A stretch of 64,000 nt of DNA. Source: Streptomyces orinoci. GTDB lineage: Bacteria > Actinomycetota > Actinomycetes > Streptomycetales > Streptomycetaceae. Below are positions 18,301 to 27,383 of the stretch, one piece after another. Under the pieces are notes generated by a model. That model made no database searches and was not told the DNA's origin. It was given only the letters and a program-made list of their open reading frames with translations. Location: contig NZ_PHNC01000010.1 in NCBI RefSeq assembly GCF_003121295.1, positions 186,001 to 250,000 on the forward strand, written 5' to 3'. Within the stretch, counting starts at the first letter, position 1; each line of letters begins with the position of its first letter. A program made the position numbers and the translations under genes.

Positions 18301-18554
18301 GGCCGCCCGGCCCTTTGGCGGCCGGCGACACAGCTCACCGCGTCGCCGACGGTCCTCAGCTCGGTGACCAGGTCGTCGGGGATCTTCACCTCGAATCTGT
18401 CCTCGATCTGCACGGTGATCTCCACCATGGAGAGGGAGTCGATGTCGAGGTCGTCGGTGAAGGACTTCTCGGTGGTCACCTCGGCGGAGTCGATGCCGGT
18501 GACCTCTTCGACGATCTCGGCGATGGCGTTGCGGATGTCGGTGGTGTCCACCAC
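18297..18554 (-). CDS. Free-standing acyl carrier protein
   Basis: This 85-residue protein is predicted to be all helical. The phosphopantetheine site D-I-D-S-L-S-M-V-E-I starts near residue 37, and the sequence between (E-V-T-T-E-K-S-F-T-D-D-L) matches type II ACPs. GTG at 18554 or 18551 is the start; AAGGAGG lies 5 or 8 bases before these, so either is possible. It sits between the PLP enzyme and the SDR in the operon and should carry the acyl chain for the FabF-like, AOS-like and SDR enzymes. Confidence 0.9.
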   Translation of the reverse strand: MVDTTDIRNAIAEIVEEVTGIDSAEVTTEKSFTDDLDIDSLSMVEITVQIEDRFEVKIPDDLVTELRTVGDAVSCVAGRQRAGRP

Positions 18555-18595
18555 GGGTACCTCCTTCTTGGGACGGGCTTGGGACGGGGCCGAGG

Positions 18596-19843
18596 TCAGA
18601 GCCCAAGGCGCCGTCGGTAGGCGAGCAGGGTGCGCAGAAAGCCGTCCATCTGCTCCTCGGTGTGGCCCGCGTGCGGGAACAGGCGCAGCAGCGCCTGGTT
18701 CCGTGGGACGGCCGGATAGGAGAAGACGGGCACCAGGTAGCCGTCCTCGACGAACCACTCCCGCATTTGGAGGGCGGCGGCGTCGTTCCCGATCAGCACC
18801 GAGAGCATGTACGACTCGGTCGGCGTCGTCGGAGTGCCTGCCTCGTGCATCTGCCGGCGAAGGCGGGCGGCATGCGCCAGGTAGTCGTCCACGATTTCCG
18901 GTTTGCCGGCGAGGACGTCGATCGTGCGCTCGGCGGCGTAGGCGGTGGGCGGCTGGATGGCGGCGGTGAACATCGAGGTGCCGGAGAGCAGTTCAAAGGC
19001 GTCGATGGCCGCCGCCGGCCCGGCGATCGCGCCGCCTTCCAGGCCGATGGCCTTCGACAGCGACACCATGACGAAGTCGGCCCGCTCCCGGATCGCGGCC
19101 GCTTCCCGGGCGTATGGACGGTGCTCGGGCCCGTAGACCATAAAGCCGTTCGCATCGTCGATCATGCTGATGGCGCCATGCCGGTCGCACTGGTCGAGGA
19201 TCTCCACGATCGGCCCCATGGTGCCGTCGGCCGAGTAGATGCTCTCGGCGATCACCACGGTCTTGGGGGCCCGGACCCGGTCCAGGATCCGTGCCAGGTC
19301 GGAGACGTCGTTGTGCCGGAAGGCGTGGACATTGCGGCCATAGCCAAGTCCCTCGACGCCCTTCCAGATACTCCAGTGGACGTCACGATCGACGACAAAG
19401 ACGGTGTCGCGGTTGCGTACCTCGATCCCGGCGTCGAAGTGCGCGGAACTGCTCATGGCATGGACAAAGCCGATATTGGCCAGCAGCCCCGTGGCAAAGC
19501 TGATGGCCCGCTCCTTGCCGGTGTGGCGGGCGATGGTCTCCTCCAGCACCTGGTGCGGGCGGCAGATCCCCTGGGTCATCCTGGATCCGCTGGTGCTCAG
19601 GCCATGGGCGAACGCCCCCTCGGCGAAGTGACGCCGTACCGGGAGGTGGCGCTCCAGATCGAGAAAGCTGATGCTGGCGAAGTTCACCAGCTCGCGGCCG
19701 TTGCGGACGATGGTCGGTCCGACGGGGCCGTCCACCACCGGCGGGCGGTAAGCCGTGTCATGGGTGTTCGCCGCCACGAATTCGGCGAAGCCCCATGGGG
19801 CCAGGCGGTCCATGGACGGTGCCGGGGTGCGGGACGCGGTCAT
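18596..19843 (-). CDS. Alpha-oxoamine synthase-like PLP enzyme (AONS/KBL family)
   Basis: This 415-residue fold-type I PLP enzyme has the lysine motif V-S-L-S-K-A-I-G-L-E-G-G (about residue 260) that binds the cofactor as an aldimine. Upstream are L-V-N-F-A-S-I-S-F-L-D-L and G-S-R-M-T-Q-G, in the place of the AONS G-S-G-G-S-R segment. The usual D-E-A-H-S-x-G is D-D-A-N-G-F here, so the histidine is an asparagine. Family members join an acyl thioester to an amino acid with loss of CO2, giving an alpha-amino ketone. Next to an ACP gene, the acyl donor is probably an acyl-ACP. Its ATG overlaps the upstream stop by ATGA. The altered motif means substrate or reaction may differ from AONS. Confidence 0.82.
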   Translation of the reverse strand: MTASRTPAPSMDRLAPWGFAEFVAANTHDTAYRPPVVDGPVGPTIVRNGRELVNFASISFLDLERHLPVRRHFAEGAFAHGLSTSGSRMTQGICRPHQVLEETIARHTGKERAISFATGLLANIGFVHAMSSSAHFDAGIEVRNRDTVFVVDRDVHWSIWKGVEGLGYGRNVHAFRHNDVSDLARILDRVRAPKTVVIAESIYSADGTMGPIVEILDQCDRHGAISMIDDANGFMVYGPEHRPYAREAAAIRERADFVMVSLSKAIGLEGGAIAGPAAAIDAFELLSGTSMFTAAIQPPTAYAAERTIDVLAGKPEIVDDYLAHAARLRRQMHEAGTPTTPTESYMLSVLIGNDAAALQMREWFVEDGYLVPVFSYPAVPRNQALLRLFPHAGHTEEQMDGFLRTLLAYRRRLGL

Positions 19844-21810
19844 GGCGAGGTTTCTCCTCCATGAGGGGCGCGGGGCGGCAAGGGCTCCAGGGCTGCGGCA
19901 AGATGGCCGAGCGAGGCCGTTCCGGCCAGCTCGTCCGAGGCGATCCCGGTGAAGCCGGACTGGTGCAGCAGCGCCAGCAGACGGGGGATGGCGACCAGGG
20001 TGACTCCGTGGTCGGCGAGGCAACGGTTCATGTCCACGGCAGCAGGACCGTGGCCGAAGCCGGCTGACGGGCCGTTGTGTCCGACCGCGGCCACGGCGGC
20101 GGCCAGCGCCCGTTCGGCGACCGTGGAGGGTGGGCGGGAGGGGGCCCGCGGGGTTTCCGTGCCGCCGTTGACGGTGCGGGACCGGTGGGACGGACGGCCG
20201 GATCCGTGGCCGGCCGGGGAGAGGACATAGCGGCCGGGCGCCAGAATGCCGGGCACTTCGCCGAGGTGGTCCAGGACATGGCGGTGCAGGTCGCCGGGGG
20301 TGACCCCGGGGACGGTGCGGGCGTGCGCGACCAGGTGCGGCCGGCCGCCTTCCCCCGCGGCGTCCCCACTGGGCGCCACCGTCACCTCGAGGACTCCCGG
20401 GTGGCCGCGCAAGACGTCTTCGACCCTGGTCAGGGACACCCACCCCTGCGGGGCGCGCCACCATCCGGGGGCGGCCGGGGTGAGCGCGCCTGCCGGGACC
20501 GGGCACTGGGCACCCCCGGCGAGCGCGCGCAGGAGACCGCACAGACGGGCGGGCAGCGCCAGCGCCTGCCCGGCGTCGAGCAGATGATCCCCGACGGTGA
20601 CATCGAGGGTGACGGCTCCCGCGTCGCGGCCGAGGTCAACGTAGAGCGTCTCGCAGGGCTCGTCGGGAGCGCTGCTGATCCAGCTGTCGGCCCCGTCCGG
20701 CGAGGTGTCCTGCCCGGGGACCAGGTAGTCGCGGGGCCATGAGTAGCAGTTGTACTCGATGGTGGGTACGGTCACCACACCGCGGCGGCGGTCCATGCGC
20801 GCCTGGGCGGCGACCAGTTCCGCGGGGCGCCACTGACCGTGCCGGTAGGCCGCGGCGGAGGCGGCGGCGACCGAGGCGGCCACCTCGCCGAACGGCGCGC
20901 CCGGGCGCAGATCGATCTGTACCGGGACCGTCAGGGCCCGTACGCCGATGCTGTTCCGCAGGGCGGCCCGGGCCCGGTTGGAGACCACCACCGAGGCGAG
21001 GAACCGGTGTTCGCCGGTGCGGGTGGCGACGTCATGGGCCAGCACCGCGAGCACCACGGCCTCCGGGCTGACCCGGTATCGCCGGGCGACCCGGTCGAGG
21101 TCGGCGTACGCGGCCACCGAGCGGTACTGGAGGCGGTGGCGCCCGGTGCCGTTCTCGGTCCCGCCGAACGGGGCCAGCACACCGGTCGGGTTGCTCGCCA
21201 GACGCGTCAGCCACTCACGCTCCGCCGCACGGGCGCGCTCCAGGGGCTGGGCAGCCAGGGTGTCGAGCGGATGCACGGGGAGCTGCGCCGGTGCGTCGTC
21301 GCCACGCAGCCGGCCGTGCAGCTGGTTGATCAGTACCGCCAGCCCCCAACCGTCGATGACCACATGGTGGGCGGCCATCAGGACCGCACACGGCTTGCCC
21401 GCCTCGAGCAGCACCCTGGCGAGCCAGGGCGGATTGCGCTCGGGATCGATCGGGCGGGCGGCCAGCGCCGCTGTGGCGGCCTCCAGGGTTTCGGCATCGA
21501 CGACGGGGATGTCGAGGTGGTCTATCGGCAGCGGGGCCCAGTCCGCGCGGTGGACATGCTGTACCGGGCGCAGCGGGTCAACCGTGGTGCGCAGTGCCTC
21601 ATGGCGGGCGGTGAGGGAGGCGAGCGCCGCGTGGATGTCGGCGACGGTCGCCGGGGGCGGGACATGGCAGTGGTCGGCGAGCGGCGTCGGGTTCACCCGC
21701 CGTGGTGAGGGGATGGTGCGTTCGAACCAGTGCCACTGCTGGACCCAGGTCAGCGGCCCGCCGCGGATGACGGTGGCGGGGCTCGGGGCCGGTTCCGGAA
21801 GGCTGTTCAC
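19840..21810 (-). CDS. NRPS condensation-domain protein with degenerate A/T-like tail
   Basis: Of 656 residues, about 1-440 form a condensation domain. C2 is R-H-E-A-L-R-T, the catalytic C3 is A-A-H-H-V-V-I-D-G-W-G, and C5-like I-G-V-R-A-L-T-V-P-V lies further on. Residues about 470-540 look like the small C-terminal subdomain of an adenylation domain (V-E-D-V-L-R-G-H-P-G-V-L-E-V). The last 80 residues look like a carrier domain in which H-G-V-T-L stands where G-G-D-S-L is expected, so the phosphopantetheine serine appears to be replaced. GTG at 21810 was chosen: GAGGT lies 7 bases upstream and the KS stop is 10 bases away. It should form an amide or ester bond; the tail seems vestigial or structural. 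Confidence 0.8.
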   Translation of the reverse strand: MNSLPEPAPSPATVIRGGPLTWVQQWHWFERTIPSPRRVNPTPLADHCHVPPPATVADIHAALASLTARHEALRTTVDPLRPVQHVHRADWAPLPIDHLDIPVVDAETLEAATAALAARPIDPERNPPWLARVLLEAGKPCAVLMAAHHVVIDGWGLAVLINQLHGRLRGDDAPAQLPVHPLDTLAAQPLERARAAEREWLTRLASNPTGVLAPFGGTENGTGRHRLQYRSVAAYADLDRVARRYRVSPEAVVLAVLAHDVATRTGEHRFLASVVVSNRARAALRNSIGVRALTVPVQIDLRPGAPFGEVAASVAAASAAAYRHGQWRPAELVAAQARMDRRRGVVTVPTIEYNCYSWPRDYLVPGQDTSPDGADSWISSAPDEPCETLYVDLGRDAGAVTLDVTVGDHLLDAGQALALPARLCGLLRALAGGAQCPVPAGALTPAAPGWWRAPQGWVSLTRVEDVLRGHPGVLEVTVAPSGDAAGEGGRPHLVAHARTVPGVTPGDLHRHVLDHLGEVPGILAPGRYVLSPAGHGSGRPSHRSRTVNGGTETPRAPSRPPSTVAERALAAAVAAVGHNGPSAGFGHGPAAVDMNRCLADHGVTLVAIPRLLALLHQSGFTGIASDELAGTASLGHLAAALEPLPPRAPHGGETSP

Positions 21811-21820
21811 GGCCGGGACC

Positions 21821-23062
21821 TCATACTGCCCGGACCACGAGAGCGGCATTGTGGCCGCCGAAGCCGAAGGAGTTGCTGAGCGCGACCCGCAGACGCTTGT
21901 GGTGCTGCGCCCGGTGCGGCACAAAGTTGATGTCCGGGTCGATGGGCTGGTCACAGTTGATGGTCGGCGGGACATCACCCGTGCGGAGCGCCTGGATCGA
22001 GGCCACCAGCTCGACCGCCCCGGCGGCACCGATCATGTGCCCGGTCATCGACTTGGTGGAGCTGACCGGGATCCGGGTGACCCGGTCGCCCAGCACCTTG
22101 CGCAGGACGGCCGTCTCCATGGCGTCGTTCAGCAGGGTTCCGGTGCCATGCGCGTTCACATAGTCCACGTCCGCCCCGGATATCCCCGCGTCGCGCAGCG
22201 CCGCCTCGACGGCGAGGCGGGCGCCCCGTCCCTCCGGATGCGGGGCGGTCCAGTGATGAGCGTCGGAACTCGCTCCATAGCCCGCGAGTTCGGCCAGGAC
22301 CGCCGCCCCTCGCCGGCCGGCCACCTCGGCGGCCTCCAGCACCACCACGGCGGCCCCCTCGCTCATCACAAACCCGTCCCGGTGTGCATCGAACGGCCGG
22401 CAGGCCGCGGCCGGGTCGTCGTTGCGCCGGGACAGCGCACGGGCGTTGCCGCTGCCCGCGAGGTCCACGGCGGTGACACAGGCGTCGGCGCCGCCGGCGA
22501 GGACGATGTCGGCCTCCCCATGGCTGATCATGCGCATCCCGGCGCCCACCGCGTCGGCACCGCTGGCGCACGCCGTGCTCTGGGCACGGCTGGGCCCCTG
22601 GGCGCCAAGGCGCATGCTGATCTCGCCGACGGCGCTGTCCATGGCGGTGGTGACCTGGGTGAACGGGCTGATGGCCCGTGGCCCTTTGTCGCGCAGCGTG
22701 TTCGCGGCGCGGTAGATCGACCCCACCGGGCCATAGCCGCTGCCGATGACCACGGCGACCCGCGGCGCCAGGCGGTCGTCGATGACGAGTCCGGCGTGCT
22801 CGCAGGCCTCCAGCGCCGCGGCAAGGGCGTACTGGGCGTATGGGTCCGCGCGCCGGCTGACCGTCGGCGGCATATAGCGGCCGGGCGTGAATCCGCGGAC
22901 CTGGCCGCCGATCCGGACTCCGAGACCGGTCACATCGATCGCGTCCACGGTGTCGATGCCACTGCGCCCGGCCAGCATCGCCGTCCAGGTCTCCTCGGCG
23001 CTGTGGCCCAGCGGGGTCACCGCCCCGTACCCGGTGACCAGCACCTGGCGTCGCTCCGTCAC
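21821..23062 (-). CDS. Beta-ketoacyl-ACP synthase II-like (FabF family)
   Basis: This 413-residue thiolase-fold enzyme starts V-L-V-T-G-Y-G-A-V-T-P-L-G. It carries the Cys-His-His triad: T-A-C-A-S-G-A, N-A-H-G-T-G-T and K-S-M-T-G-H-M-I-G-A. The C-terminus S-N-S-F-G-F-G-G-H-N-A is typical. These residues indicate an active decarboxylative condensing enzyme that extends an acyl-ACP with malonyl-ACP. It is a cluster-specific copy, translationally coupled to the ThDP enzyme upstream (ATGA). The free ACP and SDR downstream would complete a small type II elongation set. Confidence 0.9.
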   Translation of the reverse strand: MTERRQVLVTGYGAVTPLGHSAEETWTAMLAGRSGIDTVDAIDVTGLGVRIGGQVRGFTPGRYMPPTVSRRADPYAQYALAAALEACEHAGLVIDDRLAPRVAVVIGSGYGPVGSIYRAANTLRDKGPRAISPFTQVTTAMDSAVGEISMRLGAQGPSRAQSTACASGADAVGAGMRMISHGEADIVLAGGADACVTAVDLAGSGNARALSRRNDDPAAACRPFDAHRDGFVMSEGAAVVVLEAAEVAGRRGAAVLAELAGYGASSDAHHWTAPHPEGRGARLAVEAALRDAGISGADVDYVNAHGTGTLLNDAMETAVLRKVLGDRVTRIPVSSTKSMTGHMIGAAGAVELVASIQALRTGDVPPTINCDQPIDPDINFVPHRAQHHKRLRVALSNSFGFGGHNAALVVRAV

Positions 23063-24756
23063 TGGGGAACCACCCCGGCGTCGCGGAGGGCCGGGAGGAT
23101 GTCATCGGGGGCGACCGGCACCATGAGCACCGCCGTGCCTCCCTGGGAGCAGAACCGCCGCGCGGCGCGAATCTCCTCGGTCAGCGCGGCTTTGTCGCGC
23201 AGCACCCGGCAGTGGATGTCCGGCCCGTCCACCGCGGGCGGTGGCGCCCCCGGGCGGGTGAAGGGGTGGCGTTCGGCGTCCAGGCCGAGGCGGGCGCGCT
23301 GGGCGTCCAGCCATCCATATCCGCCGTTGCACAGCACCACATACAGGACGCCGCCGTGCGCGGGAGCGGTGACGGCGATGTCCGCGCGGGCCGCGAGGAA
23401 GGCCCCGTCCCCGATGAACGCGGTGACCTCATGGTCCGGGGCGGCCCGCTTGACCCCGATGGCCGCGGCCGCCCCAAAGCCCAGGGGGGTCTGCTCCGAC
23501 GGCACGATGGACCCGCCACCGACGTGGAAGGGGAAGCCATAGGACCACATGTCCTGCAGCCCGTTCTCCTGGACCAGCACATGGGACTCGCCGGCGGTGG
23601 CATCGAGCGCGGCGAGCAGCTCGGCGATGCGGATCCCGGGCAGCGTCGCCGCGCGGGCCAGTTCCGCCTCCGCCTCCAGCGACATGGCCTTACGGGCGGC
23701 GGCGACCTTGTCCGCCCACTCCCCGGTCGCGGCTGTGCGCTCGGCCTCGCCGTCCTGGTCCAGCGCCCGCGTCCAGCCGAGCACGGCGTGCCGGGCGTCC
23801 CCGAGCACCCGGGGGCCCGGGAACTCGGCCGACAGTCCGCCCGGATCCACATTGACCTGCACCACCGGGACCGGGGGCCAGGGCGTTCCGCCTTCGACGG
23901 CCGTCTCCTCCAGTCGCCCGGCGAGCGACACCACCAGATCACAGGACGACCACAACTCCCGGGCGGGGGCCGCGGCGTAGAGGCCCGCCACGCCGCAGAA
24001 CAGCGGGTGCCGCTCATCGACGGCACCGCGGCCGGAGGCGGTGGTGAAGAGCGCCGCCCCGAGGCGTCCGGCGAAGCGCTCGACCACCCCGTCGTTGTTG
24101 CGGTGCCGCATTCCGCCGCCCACCAGCACCACCGGACGCCGGCTCGTACGGATCGCCGCCAGGGCCGGTCCCGGCAGCACCGGAGCGGGCTCAACAACCA
24201 AGGTTTCGGGCAGGGTTGGCTGCGGCCCGGTGACCAGGACCTCCGCCGTGCGGACATCATCGGGTATCTCCAGATACACCGGTCCGGGTGGCGGCCCCAT
24301 GGCCCGGGTCAGCGCCGTGACCGTCGCGGGTACGACCCGGTCGGGATGCCCCACCCGGTGCGCCCACCGCACCAGGGGCGCTGTCACAGCGACTTGGTCG
24401 AGTTCCTGGAATCCCCCGCTGCCCCGGCGCCGTTCGGCCACGCCGGCGGCGAGGACCAGGACCGGTGCGCCGGACTCCCGCGCTTCGAGCAGCCCGGTGG
24501 CCGCGTGGGTGACAGCCGGCCCTTTGCCCAGTGCGCATACCGCGAGCCGGCCCGACTGCAGCGCGTATCCCGTCGCCATATACATCGCATTGCGCTGGTC
24601 ACGGCATGGCACAAGGTCCAGGCCCGCGGCGTCGAGGGCGCGCAGCAACTCCAGGTCGTCGCCGGGCAGTCCGAAGCAGGTGTCCACCTCGTTCGCCACC
24701 AGCAGGCCGACGACGGCGGACCAGGCGTCGGCGTACCGTTTGCTCTCCCGGGTCAC
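23059..24756 (-). CDS. Thiamine diphosphate-dependent enzyme (acetolactate synthase-like)
   Basis: This 565-residue protein has the three-domain layout of the ALS/pyruvate decarboxylase family. The N-terminal Pyr domain has F-G-L-P-G-D-D, a middle domain has V-V-L-V-G-G-G, and the C-terminal PP domain has the ThDP/Mg motif F-I-G-D-G-A-F through L-C-N-G-G-Y-G. In the Pyr domain the cofactor-activating Glu, normally in H-E-x-x-A-x-x-M-A-x-G-Y-A, aligns with Gln in D-Q-R-N-A-M-Y-M-A-T-G-Y-A. Such enzymes decarboxylate 2-oxo acids and add the acyl anion to a carbonyl or enone. Beside an aldehyde-forming fusion protein, acyloin or Stetter-type chemistry is plausible. Its start overlaps the upstream stop (ATGA). 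Confidence 0.85.
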   Translation of the reverse strand: MTRESKRYADAWSAVVGLLVANEVDTCFGLPGDDLELLRALDAAGLDLVPCRDQRNAMYMATGYALQSGRLAVCALGKGPAVTHAATGLLEARESGAPVLVLAAGVAERRRGSGGFQELDQVAVTAPLVRWAHRVGHPDRVVPATVTALTRAMGPPPGPVYLEIPDDVRTAEVLVTGPQPTLPETLVVEPAPVLPGPALAAIRTSRRPVVLVGGGMRHRNNDGVVERFAGRLGAALFTTASGRGAVDERHPLFCGVAGLYAAAPARELWSSCDLVVSLAGRLEETAVEGGTPWPPVPVVQVNVDPGGLSAEFPGPRVLGDARHAVLGWTRALDQDGEAERTAATGEWADKVAAARKAMSLEAEAELARAATLPGIRIAELLAALDATAGESHVLVQENGLQDMWSYGFPFHVGGGSIVPSEQTPLGFGAAAAIGVKRAAPDHEVTAFIGDGAFLAARADIAVTAPAHGGVLYVVLCNGGYGWLDAQRARLGLDAERHPFTRPGAPPPAVDGPDIHCRVLRDKAALTEEIRAARRFCSQGGTAVLMVPVAPDDILPALRDAGVVPQ

Positions 24757-27383
24757 TTGGCACCCACCGCGACAAGGGCGGCCGTTGGCAGATTCCGCGC
24801 CACGGCCTGCGACATCAGCAGGGGTCCGGCGTGCCGTTCGCCGCCGTAGCAGAGGTAGTTGGCCCTCATCCCGAATCCGCCGAAGGGGCGGTTGCCGTCC
24901 TCGGCATCGAGCAGTGTCCGGTTGACGCAGGTCTGGTGACGCTCGGAGAGGACCTTCACCGTCTCCGGATCGTTTCCGTAGACCATCGCTCCCAGGGCGC
25001 GTTCGCTGAAGTAGGGGCTCGACAGGCGTTCACGCAACCGCCTCGCACCGGGATAGGACACGATGTTGAACACCGGGGCGAACATCTCGGCCAGGGGGAT
25101 CTTGTCGTCAAAGCCCCATAGCAGAACGGTGGGTTCGATCCTGCGGGACCGCAGATCGATGCGTCCGCCGTGCCGGATGCGGCTCGTATGACGCACCAGG
25201 TAGTCCGAGCAGTTCACCAGCGCCGAGTCGTAGTGGATCGGACCGTAGTCGGCGGCGGGATCGCTGTTCTCCCCGAAACGCAGCGAAGCCAGTTCGGCGG
25301 ACAGCAGGCCGATGAATTCCTCGGTGCGGCCCTGCGGCGCAAACACAACATCGGGACCGAAACAATCCTGGCCCGAATTGTAGAGCCGGATCCTTGTGAC
25401 GTCTTGTACGGCATGTGCGAGATCGGCGTCCGGCGCGATCACAAAGGGGTTGATGCCGCGGCCGAAGAAGAGGAAGAGCTGGTCCTCCTCCAGCCTTTCA
25501 CGGACGGTCTCGGCATTGGAGTAATCGCCCGTGAAGACGATGAGGTCCGCCTCGCGCACCGGCCCCGTCACAAACTTGCGCTGACTGAGTCCGGAAAGCT
25601 CGATGGGCAGTCCGTGAACCGGCGCCAGCAGGGCATGTAATCGCTGGATCTGGCTTTTTATGTCGGAGGACGGCCGGAAGACGATCCGTTCGCTGTAAAG
25701 CGACGCCACCAGCATATAAAGCGCATAGGAATAGAGCGGGATATTGGAGGGCATAAAGACCGCGGCCAGCGGTACCCGGCCGGGCCGGACCCGGCGGATC
25801 TCCTCCTCCGCTCCGTCGAGGGTGGCGAGGAACGAACGGATCTCCGCAGCGGCGGTGTGGTGGGGCGAGATCTCGGTGAGGATCCTCAGCACCGCGTCTT
25901 CGTGGTCGGCCACATACCGGCGCACCGCGCGCAGCGCATCGGCACGGCCGGCGAAGGGGCTGCGGTAGCCGGGCGCGGTGACATCGGTGGTGGTGTGGGG
26001 GGACACCGGCAGCGAGGTCATGGCGATCTTCTCCAGAACGGCCAGGTCGGGCTTGCCCGTGCTGGTCAGCGGCAACTCGGGAAGCACAACAATGTGGTCG
26101 GGCTGCTCATAGCGGGCAAGCACGGAGCGCAGCACCCGTTTCCAGTGCGCGGGACCGTGATCGTCCGGGTCCGCGATCACAAACACCAGGCGACGGCCCA
26201 GACGCTCGTCGGGCACCGCGATGACTTCCGTGCGCGCGCCGGCCGACTCGGCCCGCTCGGCGAGGTGATCGGGATAGAGGGTGTGACCGTCACGGTGCAC
26301 GGCGCGCTTGCGCCCCACCGGGAACACCCGGCCGGCGTCGTCGAGCAGGCCGATATCCCCGGTGCGGTGCACGGGACTTGACACCGGAACGATCTCCCCG
26401 TCATCGCCCAGGTGACCGGTCATCAGGCCGGCACTGCGGACCACCAGTTCGCCGAGCCGGCCACTGGGCAGCGGCCTGCCGTCATCGTCGTGCACCTCGA
26501 CGACCACGCCGGGCAGTGGCCTTCCGCACCCGACCGGATCGTCAGGGGGCGCCAGCGCGATATTTCCCACCTCGGTCGCCCCATAGCCGTCGAGCAGGTG
26601 CCGGCCCATCCGGGCATGGAACCGGGCCGCCAGGCCGCGCCCCAGTGGCGCCCCGCCCACACACCAGGCCCGTACGGTCTCCAGCGCGTTCGCGAGAGCG
26701 GGACGGTGGTCCAGCAGGTTGAGCAGGCTGTAATAGGTCGATGGGACCGCGTCCACGATGGAGAGGCCATGGTCCACACCTACCGAAAGCGCACGGTCCA
26801 GGCGGGTGGCCGGCCCATAGACCACAAGCGTGCCTCCGCCCAGCCACCAGCACAGCACCAGCGACAGACCGTACTGGTGGGAGTACGGCAGGACGGGCAG
26901 GAAGACGTCGTCCGGCCGGTATCCCATGCGCTCCGCGCTGAGCGTGAGGTTGTCCAGGATGGAACGGCCGGAGCGGACAATGCCCTTGGGGCTGCCCGTG
27001 GTACCCGACGACCAGGAGATCACGGCGTCCCGGCGCCGCGCCCAGGCCGCGAAATCGGGCACGGCCGCCGTGTTGGACAAGGGCCGCGGCGTCGCGGTGT
27101 CGCCGTCGCCGATATCGAGCACTGCGCGCGCCCGGGCGCGGATCTGCGATCGCTGTGCCCGGGTGGCCCGGTGATCGGCCAGGACCACCGAGGCGTCGAG
27201 GTGAACAAGCGCGAGCAGATCGACGACCCATTCCGGTGAATTGGCTCCGCTCAGCATCACCCGCGTACCGGGTCCGACACCGCGGCGGGCAAGAAATTCG
27301 GTGGCACCGAATACACGGGACACGATTTCCTCGGCATCCCAGATGCGCCCCTCGGGCGAGATCAAACGCCTTGAAGCGAGCAA
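24753..27383 (-). CDS. Acyl-adenylating ligase fused to aldehyde-dehydrogenase-fold reductase
   Basis: This is an 876-residue two-domain protein. Residues 1 to about 470 form an ANL ligase: S-S-G-T-T-G-S-P-K-G, D-G-Y-G-A-T-E-V-G, H-R-T-G-D-I-G and catalytic Lys in S-T-G-K-P-D. Residues about 490-876 form an ALDH-superfamily domain with active-site Cys in N-S-G-Q-D-C-F-G and a R-P-F-G-G-F-G end. The usual E-L-G-G-K Glu is not seen (F-F-G-R-G-I-N-P instead), which fits acyl-to-aldehyde reduction, as in LuxC-like enzymes, better than aldehyde oxidation. The TTG start at 27383 is favoured by AAAAGGAG seven bases upstream; an ATG at 27446 would add 21 residues and lacks a ribosome site. It probably turns a carboxylic acid into an aldehyde for the ThDP enzyme. 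Confidence 0.82.
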   Translation of the reverse strand: MLASRRLISPEGRIWDAEEIVSRVFGATEFLARRGVGPGTRVMLSGANSPEWVVDLLALVHLDASVVLADHRATRAQRSQIRARARAVLDIGDGDTATPRPLSNTAAVPDFAAWARRRDAVISWSSGTTGSPKGIVRSGRSILDNLTLSAERMGYRPDDVFLPVLPYSHQYGLSLVLCWWLGGGTLVVYGPATRLDRALSVGVDHGLSIVDAVPSTYYSLLNLLDHRPALANALETVRAWCVGGAPLGRGLAARFHARMGRHLLDGYGATEVGNIALAPPDDPVGCGRPLPGVVVEVHDDDGRPLPSGRLGELVVRSAGLMTGHLGDDGEIVPVSSPVHRTGDIGLLDDAGRVFPVGRKRAVHRDGHTLYPDHLAERAESAGARTEVIAVPDERLGRRLVFVIADPDDHGPAHWKRVLRSVLARYEQPDHIVVLPELPLTSTGKPDLAVLEKIAMTSLPVSPHTTTDVTAPGYRSPFAGRADALRAVRRYVADHEDAVLRILTEISPHHTAAAEIRSFLATLDGAEEEIRRVRPGRVPLAAVFMPSNIPLYSYALYMLVASLYSERIVFRPSSDIKSQIQRLHALLAPVHGLPIELSGLSQRKFVTGPVREADLIVFTGDYSNAETVRERLEEDQLFLFFGRGINPFVIAPDADLAHAVQDVTRIRLYNSGQDCFGPDVVFAPQGRTEEFIGLLSAELASLRFGENSDPAADYGPIHYDSALVNCSDYLVRHTSRIRHGGRIDLRSRRIEPTVLLWGFDDKIPLAEMFAPVFNIVSYPGARRLRERLSSPYFSERALGAMVYGNDPETVKVLSERHQTCVNRTLLDAEDGNRPFGGFGMRANYLCYGGERHAGPLLMSQAVARNLPTAALVAVGAK

